A stretch of 64,000 nucleotides of DNA, from assembly GCF_014905175.1 (NCBI RefSeq), contig NC_057792.1, positions 7,068,001 through 7,132,000 of the forward strand, read 5' to 3'. This stretch comes from Aphidius gifuensis (taxonomy: Eukaryota; Arthropoda; Insecta; Hymenoptera; Braconidae). Of this stretch, positions 11,251-23,801 are shown one piece after another. The position numbers were made by a program, and so were the translations under genes. The notes beneath the pieces were generated by a model. That model made no database searches. It worked only from the letters and a program-made list of their open reading frames with translations, and was not told the origin of the DNA. The stretch's first letter is position 1, and each line of letters opens with the position of its first letter.

Positions 11251-14200
11251 ATGAAAGAACAAGGTCGAAATAAAACAACACCAACAGGAATTAAAGGAGG
11301 TATTATTGTTTCAACAATTAATTAATTTTCCTACATGTTATTATTATTAGTATATTATTCTTCTAGTAGTGAAATAAGTTATGATAATTCCCTTATTATT
11401 ATTAACTGGACATTTTTTAAATTCTTTATAGAATTTGATGAAGATATTACTATTGTACTGGAATCCATAAAAGAAGAAGTGTTGGATGAAGGTGAAAAAA
11501 ATTCTAAAATTTCAAGAGATAAACAACCAATAATAGTTGAACAACAACAAAAACACTCAACAATAGTTAAAAATCAACAACAAAGTCAACAACAACAACC
11601 TGAAATTATTGAAATAAAATCAGAATCAATAATTGATCATCAAACTAACAATAATGAACCAGAAAAGGTAATTGTGGCTAGCATGCTTTGTCAACATACA
11701 TATTGTAAATGTACTAATTTATTGTTTAAATAATTTTATGATGTTTTAGATTGCTGAACAAATACCATATTGTTCAACGAATTTAGATAATTCTGGTTAT
11801 CCTGGTTTCATAGAGGCAATAAGACAGGCAAAAGGGAAAAAAAAATCCCCTGATGTATCATTTCAAATGCTTTTTTCATGTTTTCCTGAATCAGTCATAA
11901 CACAGCATGATATTCATCTAAATAAATGGTGGAATTATTGTTTAATTGGGAAAAAAGATCCACTAGAAACTGATTTATCAGTGTTCATTGGCTATCTTGA
12001 AAAAAAACTAGATGCTGGTGCATCATGTGAGGATTTAAAATCAATTTCATCGACAGTTTGTCTTATTGCATCTGATAAGATGGCAAATCAAATTCACTCA
12101 TTGAGTTTTTTATTTTTAGAATTTGCTAAATATTCTTTTGTAAATACAAATAGTTACCAAACACCAGAATTGTCATGTCAAAATAAATCAAAAGTATCGT
12201 CAAAAATGCAAGATAAATCAAAAATATCATCAGTACAAATTGAGAATGTAAAAAAATCGAAATTACCTGAATTAATTGATATATCAGATGATGATTTAGA
12301 TACTGAATCGCCAGCGACATTGTTAGAAAAGTCAAATAACAATGAGCCAACAAATTTAAAAAAAAATAGTGTGTTTTTACAAAAAGCAGTTGATAGTTCT
12401 CAGTTGATACCACCATTAATAAAAGCTCCAGCAATATTACTATGCCCAGCGTCAAAGAAAAAAGTTGGTAAAAATAATGAAATAAAAGAACTAGTACCTG
12501 GATCTATTAACGGTCAACAAACACAAGTAGTTGAGGTACTAGAAAATAATAAAGAAAATCAGCAGATAACAATTAAATGTAAATCTCTAAAACAGGTAAG
12601 AATTTTTCCTTAAATTAAAAAAAAAATATGTAAATCGTGTTAGAAACAGAAAAAAGATTATAATTATTTTATTTTTTAGCAATCATTAATGAAAATAACT
12701 TATGCCGTTATTGATGATGAATCGGACTCAGAAAATGAAAAATCTCCAACAATAACAATGCCAATTCCAGAAAAACAACAAGATGAAATCATACAACAGC
12801 AACCGTCAACACTATCAGCAGCAAATAAGAATCAAGAAAATAATCTTACAAATAATGTTGCACCATCAACCACACCATTACTAACACCAAGTAAATTGAA
12901 TACAAGTGCCTTTGAGTGCTCAAGTAATCCACTAGCACAAAACATAGTTAAAACGAGTGGTAATTTACAAAGTGGATCATCATTAGTTAATGTAGTTCGA
13001 AAGTCACAACAACACCAACAACAACTATTAGCAAATGATACTCATGCAATTAATTCTCCTACAAAAACAACAGAAATTGAATCACCAATATCATCAGAAA
13101 ACTTACCGATACATCATAATACACATCCATTGCCACCATGTCAATTGAATACAAATGCTTTAGTGTGCTCAAGTAAAGCACTGGCACAAAATAAAGTTGA
13201 AACAGGTGATAATTTACAAAGTGGATCATCATTAGTTAATGCAGTTCAAAAAAAGGCACAACAACAACAACAACAAACACAAAAAGTTCGATTATATTTT
13301 AAAAAAAAATCACCAGTAAAACCAGTTAATGAAAATCAATCACCAGATAAACCTGAAAATTTCGATAAACCAGATACTGAATCAATACCAGATTTATCTG
13401 ATAGATCAGTAAATTCTGATAATTCATATAATGAAATGGAAGCAACAAGTCATACTGCATATTTACAAAAAGTCATTGATAATCCACAAACAACAATTGT
13501 ACAGCATCAAATTGAAGGTAATATTGTTAGTATTTTGGCTGTTATGTCAAAAGATGAACAGAGATTAATAACATTTGATATACCAAATGAAAAATGTACT
13601 GTTAATGATTTACTTGAACAGGCTGGTATATCATTTAATGAAACAACAACAGTATCACTTGTTAAAGATCCAATATTAAAAATAAATTATGTTGTTGAAA
13701 GTGAAGATGGTAGTGCCTTAGAGTGCTCAAGTAATATACTAGAACAAAACATAGTTAAAACGAGTGGTGATTCACAAAGTGGATTATTATTAGTTAATGT
13801 AGTTCAAAAGTCACAACAACACCAACAACAACTATTAGTAAATGATACTCATGCAATTGATTCTTCTGCAAAAACAACAGAAATTGAATCACCAATATCA
13901 TCAGAAAACGTACCAATACATCATAATACACAACCATCAACACCATGTGAAATAAATACAAGTGTATCAGAGAGCTCGAGTACAGGAATAAACAAAAATA
14001 TTGTTGAAAAAACTGCTAATTCAAAAACTGAATTACAGTTAAGTAATGAAGCTCTAAAAAATCAACAGCAACAACAACAGGCTGAAAGGGAAGCTGATAC
14101 AATTGTTGATTTAACACAAACTAGTGATAATGATGATGAAAATATTCGTAAAAGCTTAAAACTGCAGTCAGCATTAAAGTGTCGTACTGTTAAAATTGGA

Positions 14201-15187
14201 TCTTATAAATATACACCAGAGGATAATGTCATCATAAATACATTTGGTTTAATATTATCAGTACCATTACTTGAGGATGAAACTGAAACAGTTAAAGTAC
14301 ATGTTCAATATAAAGATATTTATAAAGTCTTGATACATTCTACTTCATCAAAGCCAATATTATTTTTCTACACAAATACAATAACTGGTTCTAAAATACG
14401 TAAATTACTAGGTATGAATAATCCAAAAGGACTATATTTTGATCCAGCTGGTGAAGATCAAACTCACAAAAGAATAATATTATTCCCAAAATTATTAAAA
14501 AGCAATTCAATTAACATATTAAAAAAATTATTTTCATCAAATACGTGCGTCAAAGAATTAAGTGCAAAAGAAGCTAATGCTATATTATTGAAAGGTGCAT
14601 TACTAAAAAAATCAAATAATTCATCATCAAACATCGGTAAAAGACAAACAACAATTGGTACTACCAATAATATTGTTAAAAATTCGGCTATTCATCCGGC
14701 AGTATCACTAAAAGGTGATGATTCAAATAAATCAATTACAGAAGCTGAATGTGAAAAGTTATCATGTATCAATAAAGATACAAATGCTAACGATAAAAAC
14801 AATGATGAATCAAATAATAAAAATGATAAATTAAAGGATAATGGTAGCAGACAAAAAACATCACCTGTTATTATTGAAAAAACGAAGTTGGATCAAAGTC
14901 AATCAGCACAAAATGATGAGTTTGATAAACAGATAGCAAGCAATAATAATATTAAAATCATTACCAATTCTGATAATACTTTTTCGAATACAATTTGCCT
15001 AACACTGACAAGTAAAAATTTATTATCACTTGATAAAAATGATATAACTAGTTCTGATAATGATAGTCAAGGCAGTATTGAAAATAGAATTAATAATAAT
15101 AAACGTAAACATTCACAGCTAGAAATAACAGCTAAGGAAGAAAATTCAAATAAAATTTTACCCTCAGAAAGAAAATTTTTAAAATAA
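11251..15187 (+). CDS. SUL family copy 4
   Basis: The inferred exons are 11251-11299, 11432-11667, 11750-12595 and 12680-15187, in consistent phase (about 1212 residues). Exon 2 has I-K-E-E and I-K-S-E sumoylation-type sites. Exon 3 has the Trp-rich domain (NKWWNYC) and SIM ELIDISDDD (about 12270-12300). Exon 4 has repeat modules both before and after the conserved ~80-residue domain (about 13440-13710). The block KTSG..QSG...HQQQLL.NDTHAI occurs twice (about 12950-13060 and 13760-13870), an internal duplication. A second SIM, IVDLTQTSDND, is at about 14100-14130, followed by the IGSYKYTPE domain (about 14195-14560). There is no CxxC pair. The tail has KRKH (about 15100). Confidence 0.78.
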
Positions 15188-15741
15188 TGTTTTCTTTTTT
15201 TTACATAAATAAATTAGACTATTAAACATTGACAATTTATATTATAAACCAAAAAAATTAAGTGACAGAAAATATAATTTAGTTATTATATGTTTGAAAA
15301 TTACTTTAGCATGTTTTAACATTTAATAATGTTTTTCTATTTATTAATAAAGATTTCACGTAAATGATTAATTAATAATCGTTTTAATTGTTTTTTATTT
15401 TAAAATAAATACCAACTGCTTGCTAAAATTTTTTATATTACCGACGCACAAATCGATCATTCAAAAAAGAAAAAAATATAATTAGGATTATGTCCACAAA
15501 AGAATAAGGAGTCAGCGCACAAATTGTACGTTGAAATTTTTTTATTGGATTTTTTATTTATTATCAGGCAGCCAATCAAACCACTTGAAAGTGAAAATAA
15601 AAAACATGTGGATTAATGGTTATGTAAATATGTTGACACAATAATTAATCGTAGAATTAGTAGAATAAAATATTTAATAATTATAACTCAGTTGTTACAA
15701 ATTTTCGTAAAAATTAGAACGTGTCATATTTTATATGAACA
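15188..15741 (+). other. Intergenic region between copies 4 and 5
   Basis: 3' UTR-type sequence and the shared upstream block (TCCACAAAAGAATAAGGAGT near 15492). No gene is seen. Confidence 0.55.
15565..15640 (+). promoter_or_regulatory. Conserved upstream block with CCAAT motif (copy 5)
   Basis: CAGGCAGCCAATCAAACCAC then CTTGAAAGTG and TTATGTAAATATGTTGACAC, about 100-175 bases before the start codon. It is nearly identical to the block before copy 7. Confidence 0.45.
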
Positions 15742-18700
15742 ATGAAAGAACAAGGTCAAAACAGAACAACACCAATAGAAATCAAAGAAGGTATTATTGT
15801 ATAAACAATTAATAATTTTTCATATATATTATCATTATATTATTTTCCTATTAGTAGAATAAGTTATGAATCATTCTCTTATTGTATTATTCACTGGATG
15901 TTTTTTAAATACTTTATAGAATTTGATGAAGATATTACTATTGTACTGGAATCCATAAAAGAAGAAGTGTTGGATGAAGGTGAAAAAAATTCTGAAATTT
16001 CAAACGAATAACAACCAATAATAGTTGAACAACAACAACAACCTGAAACTATTAAAATAAAATCAGAATTAATAATTGATAATAATGAACCAGAAAAGGT
16101 AAATGTATTAGTTGTTGATAGCATGCATTTTTTAAATGTAAAATTAAATTATTTTTTTCAATAATGTTATAATTTCATGACGTTTTAGGTTGCTGAACAA
16201 ATACCATCTTGTTCAACAAATTTCGATTATCCTGGTTATCCTGGTTTCATCGAGGCAGTGAGACAAGCAAAAGAAAAAAAAAAATCACATGATGCATCAT
16301 TTGAAATATTTTTTCCGTATTTACCTGAATCAGTCAAAAAACAGCATGATTTCAATCTGAATGGATGGTGGAAATATTGTTTATCTGAAAATAAAGATCC
16401 ACTGGAAACTGATTTATCAGTTGTAAATAGTTATCTTGAAAAAAAATTAAATGCTGGTGCATCACCTGATGACTTAGAATCAATTTCATGTACAATTCGT
16501 TTGATTGCGACAGATACAATGGAAAAGCAAATGAATTCATTGAGATTTATGTTTATAAATAAGACAGATTGTTTTAAACCACCAAAATCATCATGTCAAA
16601 ATGATTCAATAACATCGTCATTACATATTGGAACAAAAAAGCAAGATGGATCCAAAATATCATCAGTACAAATTGATAACGTACAAAAAGCCAAATTATC
16701 TGAGGTGATTGATATATCAGATGATGAATTAGATACTGAATCACCAACGAAGTTGCTCAAAAAGTCAAAAGATCTATTGAATAACAATGAGCTTACTAAT
16801 TTTAAAAAAAATATTGTGTTTTTAAAAAAAGCAGTTGATAATTCTCAGTTGATACTTCCATTGATAAAACCGACATCAACAAAACCACCAGCAATATTAC
16901 TATGCCCAGCATCAAAAAAAAAAGTTTGTAAAAATAATGAAATAAAAGAACTAATACCTGGATGTTTTAACGGTCAACAAACACAAGTAGTTAAGGTGCT
17001 AGAAAATAATAAAGAAAATCAGCAGATAACAATTAAAAGTAAATCTCTAAAAGAGGTAAGAATTTTTCCTTAAATTAAAAAAAAAATATGTAAATCGTGT
17101 TAGAAACAGAAAAAACATTATAATGATTTTATTTTTCAGCCAACTCAATCGAAAATGAGTGATATTGTCGTTGATAATGAAACAGGTTCATCAAATAAAA
17201 AAGATCCGACAATACCAATTCCAAAAGAAAAACAAAATGAAGATGAAGAACAGCCACAATTAACACTACCAGCAAATACCAATCAAGCAATTGATCCTTC
17301 TACAAAAACATTGACACCAGCAATAGAACCTGCAGCACCAGTGAAATCACCAGTACATCATAGTCCATTACCATTAATACCATGTCAATTAAATACTAGT
17401 GTATTAGAGTGTTCGAGTGAAAAATTAAAACAAAATAAAGCTGAAACAACTGATAATTTACAAAGTAAATTATCATCAGGTAATACAGTTCAGAATGAAC
17501 AATTACAACAGCAACAACTACCGTCAGCAATTAATATTTTTTCAAATGATGTTGCACCATCAACATATTGTTTAAAATCATTAACACCAACATCAGTAAC
17601 ATTAAAATTACAAACATCATCAGCAAAAACATTGATACCAGCAATACAATCACCAAGACTATCAGCAAACTTATCAGCACATCATGATACACAACCATTG
17701 CTACCATGTCAATTGAATACAAGTGCGTTAGAGTGCTCAAGTAAAGTACTGGCACAAAACAAACTTAAAACAGGTGATAATTTACAAAGTGGATTATTAT
17801 TACGTAATGCAGTTCAAAAGAAGCAACAAAAACCATTAGCAAACAATAATCAAGCAATTGATCCTCCTACAAAAACAATGACACTAGCAATAAAACCTTC
17901 AACACCAGCAAAATTACCAGTACATCATAATACCAGTCCATCAACACCATGTGAAATAAATTCAAGTGAATCAGATTACTCAAGTAAAAGAGTAAAACGA
18001 AATATTGTTGAAAAATCTGCTGATTTACAAACTGAATTACAATTGAGTAATGCAGCTCCAAAAATTCAACAACAACAAGTTGAAAGTGAAGCGGATGCAA
18101 TTGTTGATTTAACACAAACTAGTGATAATGATGATGATGATAATGATGCAAAAAATACTCGTAAAAGTTTAAAACTGCAGTCAGTATTGAAGTGTCGTAC
18201 TGTTAAAATTGGATCATACAAATATACACCAAAAAATAATGTCATCATAAATACAACTGGTTTAATATTGTCCGTACCATTACTTGAGGATGAAACTGAA
18301 ACAGTTAAAGTACATGTTCAATATCAAGATATTTATAAAGTCTTGATACATTCTGATTCATCAAAGCCAATATTATTCTTCTACACAAATACAATATCTG
18401 GTTCTAAAATACGTAAATTACTAGGTATGAACAATCCAAAAGGACCATATTATGATCCAGCTTGTAAAAATCAAACTCACAAAAGAATAATATTATTCCC
18501 AAAATTATTAAAAAGCAGTTCAAGTATGATATTAACAAAATTATTTTCGTCAAATACATTCGTCAAAGAGTTAAATGCAAAAGAAGCTAATGCTATATTA
18601 TCAAAAGGTGCATCACTCAAAAAACCAAAAAATTCATCATCAAAAGTCGATAAAAGACAAACAACAATTGTTAATACCAATAAAATTGTTGAAAATTCTA

Positions 18701-19260
18701 CTAATCATCGAGCAGCACCAACAGAAGGTGAAGATAAATCAATTACAAAAGCAAAAAGTGCAAAACTATCATTTATTAATAAAGATACAAATGCTAGTGA
18801 TAAAAACAAGGAAAAATCAAATAGTGGAAATGATGAGTTAACAAATAATGATAGTAGACAAAAAACATCATCTGTTATTATTAAAAAAACCAGTTCTGAT
18901 AAGAATTTTTCAAATACAATTTGCTCAACATCAAAAAGTAAAAACTTATTATCACTTGGTAAAAATCATACAACTTCTGATAATAATAGTCAAGGCAGTA
19001 TTCAAACTGAAATTAATAATAATAATAAACGTAAACATTCACAGCTAGAAGTAAGCAGACAAAAAACATCACCTGTTATTATTAAAAAAACAAAGCTAGA
19101 TAAAAATCAACCAGCACGAAAAAATGATGACGATGTACTTTACTCAGTACTAATACGTCATAAACCTAGGTCTTTTCACCGACGTTCGCCGCTAAACGTA
19201 AGACCTGAGGAAGAAAATTCAAAGAAAATTTCACCCTCAGAAAAAAAAATTTTAAAATAA
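15742..19260 (+). pseudogene. SUL family copy 5, with an in-frame stop in exon 2
   Basis: The exons by homology are 15742-15790, 15920-16103 (approximate end), 16189-17055 and 17140-19260. Read from the usual start, exon 2 meets TAA at 16009-16011, where copy 4 reads GAT-AAA in the same alignment. The full-length product is therefore interrupted. Exons 3 and 4 stay open for 289 and 706 codons: Trp-rich domain, SIM EVIDISDDE (16702-16725), modules, IVDLTQTSDNDDDD (about 18095-18140) and the IGSYKYTPK domain (about 18200-18560). The conserved ~80-residue domain is missing. The tail has KRKH and then an unusual insertion (19128-19206). A shorter protein starting at an internal Met is possible, and that long open frame argues for recent inactivation or an alternative start. 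Confidence 0.65.
19168..19206. repeat. Small insertion with inverted ends in the copy 5 tail
   Basis: AGGTCTT (19168-19174) and AAGACCT (19200-19206) are inverted repeats around a GC-richer core (ACCGACGTTCGCCGCT). Other copies run directly from LEVTAE to EENSNK here. The frame is kept. Confidence 0.45.
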
Positions 19261-19609
19261 TGTTTTCTTCTTTTTTTTATAATCAAATTAATCTATTAAA
19301 CATTGACAATTTATATTATAAATAAACAAAATTAAGTGACATAAAATATCATTTAGTTATTATCGGTTTGAAAATTACTTTAGCATGTTGTAACATTTAA
19401 AAATGTTTTTTTATTTATTAATAAAGATTTCACGTTAATTATTAATTAATAATTGTTTCAATTGTTTTTTATTTCAACATAAATATCAATTTTAGATACC
19501 TCGTTGCTAATTTTATATTCCCAATAACAAAGAAACAAGATGAATCACAAATAGTAAAACAAATGGATTTAATTTTTTTATTTTTGGCTTTGTCTCCCAA
19601 ACATCAGTT

Positions 19610-19676
19610 GATCTGGTTAGCGTCTTCCTACAGCTTCAATAATATACAAACGATCAGAAACGACATGGAGAGTGAA
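19610..19676 (-). pseudogene. Duplicated fragment of the Kelch-like gene exon
   Basis: About 67 bases match 47881-47947, inside exon 23 of the minus-strand BTB-Kelch gene, including an exact shared stretch AATATACAAACGATCAGAAA. It carries several substitutions and no splice context, so it is a dead fragment. It shows that DNA moved from the Kelch locus into the SUL array. Confidence 0.75.
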
Positions 19677-20010
19677 CAAAAAAAAAAATGAAATGAATGA
19701 AATTATGATCTGTTTATTACGCAAGTAAATAAACAATTGTTAAAAATTGTTGAAAAATTAATTTAGTCATTATATGAGTGAAAATTACTTGAACATGTTT
19801 TAATTGTTTTTTATCTTAACGTGAATATCGGATGCTTGCATATTTTTTATACTCCCAATAAGTACAAATCAATAATTCAAAAAATTAAAAAAATTTAACG
19901 ATTATATCCACAAAGGAAACAGAAGTCAGCGCACATATTTTACGTTGCAGTTATTTTTTGTTGGAATTGTTATTAACTGTATTTATTAGTATTTATTATC
20001 AGGCCGCCCA

Positions 20011-20090
20011 AGGCCGCCAATCAAACCGCTTGAAAGCGAAAAAAAAAACATGTGGGTTATGTAAATATTTTGACACAATAATGAATAAGT
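20011..20090 (+). promoter_or_regulatory. Conserved upstream block with CCAAT motif (copy 6)
   Basis: GGCCGCCAATCAAACCGCTTG, about 190 bases before the start codon, with the GGTTATGTAAATA...TTGACACAA segment after it. A partial duplication (GGCCGCCCAAGGCCGCCAAT) is specific to this copy. Confidence 0.45.
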
Positions 20091-20210
20091 AATCGTAGGA
20101 TCTCTCTCTATTATTAAGTCTCTAAATATATTTAATATAGTATTCAATAATTGTGATTGGATTATGAAATTTTTTGTAAAAATTAGATCGTGTCATATTA
20201 TATATAAACA

Positions 20211-23200
20211 ATGGAAAAACAAGGTCAAAATGTAACAACAACAACAGCAATTAAAGAAGGTATTATAATATAAACAATTAATTAATTTCCCTACATATTG
20301 TTATTAGAATTTTCTGTTCGTCGAATGGGTTGTTATAATTCTCTTACTGTATTTTTATTCACTGAGTTGTTTTCTTAATATTTTAAAGAATTCAATGGAG
20401 ATATGACAATTCAACTAGATTCTATAAAAGAAGAAGTGTTGGATAAAGATGAAAAAAATTGTGAAATTTTAAGGGATACACAATCAACAATAGTTGAACA
20501 TCAGAAACAGCAAGATCAACAACAACAACAACAACAACAATCCGAAATAATTGAAATAAAATCAGCAATAATAATTGATCATCAAATGAATAATTATGAA
20601 CCAGAAAAGGTAAATGTAACAGTTGTTATTAGCATGCATTTTTTAAATGTATAATTGAATTATTATTTTCAATAATTTTATAATTTTATGACGTTTTAGA
20701 TTGCTGAACAGGGACCATCTTGTTCACCGAATTTCGATTATGCTGGTTATCCTGGTTTCCTCGAGGCAATTAGACAGGCAAAAAGGAAAAAAAAATCTCA
20801 TGATGTATCATTTGAAATACTTTTTTCATATTTACCTGAGTCAGTCATAAAACAGCATGATATTCATCTAAATGAATGGTGGAACTATTGTTTATTTGAA
20901 AATAAAGATCCACTAGAAACTGATTTATCAGTGTTCATTGGTTATCTTGGAAAAAAATTAGATGTTGGTGCAACACCTGATGATTTAAAATCAATTTCAT
21001 CAACAATTTGTCTCATTGCTTCTAATAAAATGGAGAGGCAAATCTATTCATCAAGCTTTTTATTTTCAGAATTTGCTAAATATTCATCTGTAAATAATGC
21101 AGCTGGTTGTAAAACACCAAAACCATCATGTCAAAATGATTCAATAATATCGTCATTACATATTGGAACAAAAAAGCAAGATGGATCGAAAAAAGCATCG
21201 GTACAAATTGAGAATGCATTATCTGAGTTAATCGATATATCAGATGATCATTCAGGTAATCAATCGTCATCAACAGCACTAAAGCCACCAACAGATGTAT
21301 TAAATAATAACAAGCCTACTAAAAAAAAAAATGTGTTGTTACAAAAAGCAACGAATAATGTACAGGTGAAAACACCATTAATGGAATTCCCATCAACAAA
21401 TCCACCAGCAGTAAAAAAATCCATATTAACTGAGCTAATCAATTTATCGGGTGATGATTTAGAAACTGAATCACCATCAACATCACGACAAAAAGATGTA
21501 TTGAATAATAATGGTCAGTCCAATTATAAAAAAAATGACGTGTTTATAGAACAAGTGTTTGACAATTCACAGTTGATAACACCACTAATAGAATCACCAA
21601 CATCAACAATAAAACCACCAGCAATATTACTATGCCCAGCGTCAAAGAAAAAAGTTAGTAAAAATAATGAAATAAAAGAACTAGTACCTGAATCTATTAA
21701 CGGTCAACAAACACAAGTATTTGAGGTGCTAAAAAATAATACAGAAAATCGGCAGATAAAAATTGAAAATACATCTCCACAAGTGGTAAGAATTTTTGTT
21801 TAAATTAAAAAAAAATATGTAAATCGTGTTAAAAACAAAAAAAATCATTATAATTTTTTTATTTTTCAGCCATTAATAAGTAATGTGGTTGTTGATGATA
21901 AATCGAATTTAATAAATGAAAAATCTCCAACAATAACAATGCCAGTTCTAGAACAACCACAAGATGAAGTCATACAACAGCAACAGTCAACACTATCAGC
22001 AGCAAATAGTAATCAAGAAAATAATCTTCTTATAAATAATGTTGCACCATCAAACACACCACTACTAACACCAAGTCAATTGAATACAAGTGCCTTAGAG
22101 TGCTTAAGTAATCCACTAGAACAAAACATAGTTAAAACGAGTGGTAATTTACAAAGTGGATCATCATCAGATAATGCAGTTCGGAAAAAGTTACAACAAC
22201 AACAAAAACCACGAAAATCTCGATCATATTTACAAAACAAATCATCAGTACTATCAGTTTATACAAATCAATCACCAGAAAAACCTGATTCGGACCGTAA
22301 ATCAATATCAGATTTATCTCATCAAATATTACCAACAAATGATATTGAAATTTATGCATTTTTACAAAAAGTCATTAATAATCCACAAACAGCAATTGTA
22401 CAAGATCAAATTGAAGGTAATACTGTTAAAATGTTGATTTCTATGCCAAAAGATGAACAAACACTAATAACATTTGATGTACCAAATGAAAAATGTACTG
22501 TTAACGATTTACTTGAACAGGTTGGTGTACCATTTAATGAATCAACAACAGTATCACTTGTTAAAGATCCAATATCAAAAATAAATTATATTGTTGAAAG
22601 TGAAGCTGGTACAATTGTTAATTTAACAGAAACTAGTGATGTTAATAATGAATTATCTAATGACCGTAATGTATTCCCTGATAAAAAATATTTCCATAAT
22701 GATGATGATGATGATAATGATTGGTTAAATACTGATAAAAAAAATATTGGTACAAATTTAAAAGTGAAGTCAGCATTACTGTGTCATATGGTTAAAATTG
22801 GATCATATAAATATATACCAACAGATCATATTATTATAAATACAACTGGTTTAACATTATCAGTACCATTACTTGAAGATAAAACTGGATCTGTTAGAGT
22901 ACATGTTGCATATCGAGATATTGTTAAATTATTCATATATTTCGGTAAACCAGTCTCAATACTATTTTTCTACACAAATACAATATCAGCTTCAAAAATA
23001 CGTAAATTATTAGGTATGAATAATCCAAATAGACCATATTATGATCCAGCTAGTAAAGATCTAACTCACCAAAGAATAATATTATTTCCAATATCATTGA
23101 AAAGCAATTCACTTATGATATTAAAAAAAGTGTTTTCATCAGATACTATCATCGAAGAATTAAATGCAAAACAAGCTTATGACATTTTATTAAAAGGTGC

Positions 23201-23801
23201 ATCACTAAATGATTATATTGATATATCATCAAAAATCGGTAAAAGACAAACAACAATTGTTAACACCAATAATATTGTTAAAAATTCTACTTTTCATCCA
23301 GCAGCACCAACAAAAAGTGAAGACACAAATAAATCAATTACAAAAGCAAAATGTGAAAAATTATCATGTATCATTAAAAATACAAATGTTAATTATGAAA
23401 ACAATGAAAAATCAAATAATGGAAATGATAAATTAACAAATAATGATAGCAGACAAAAACCATCGTCTTTTATTCACAAAAAAATAGTGTTAGATAAAAG
23501 TCAACCAGCACGAAAGAAACACATGTCAAATGATGAGTTTGATAAAAGGATAGCTGCCAATAATAATATAAAAATTTTTACCAATTCTGATAATATTTTT
23601 CCCCATACAATTTGCTCAACACTGAAAAGTACAAACTTATTATTACGTGATAAGAATAATACAACTAATTCTGATAATAATAGTCAGAGGAGTATTAAAA
23701 ATAAAATTGATAACAATAAACGCAAATATTCACAGCTAGAAGTAACAGCTGAGGACGTAAATTCAAATAACATTTTACTCTCTCAGAAAGAAAATTTTTA
23801 A
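20211..23801 (+). CDS. SUL family copy 6
   Basis: The inferred exons are 20211-20259, 20389-20609, 20700-21785 and 21870-23801, in consistent phase (about 1095 residues). Exons 1-2 are nearly identical to copy 2 (same Gln run, I-K-E-E), so these two share a recent duplication or conversion. Exon 3 has the Trp-rich domain and SIM-like ELIDISDDH (about 21225-21250) and ELINLSGDDLE (about 21430-21465). Exon 4 has one module, the conserved ~80-residue domain (about 22340-22610), IVNLTETSD (about 22613-22640), an Asp run, and the IGSYKYIPT domain (about 22797-23170). The KRKY tail is at about 23718. There is no CxxC pair. Confidence 0.78.

Larger units (their letters stand above)
19261..20210 (+). 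other. Intergenic region between copies 5 and 6
   Basis: 3' UTR-type sequence, a duplicated fragment of a Kelch-gene exon (19610-19676), and two stretches of shared upstream sequence ending in the CCAAT block near 20016. No complete gene is seen. Confidence 0.55.
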
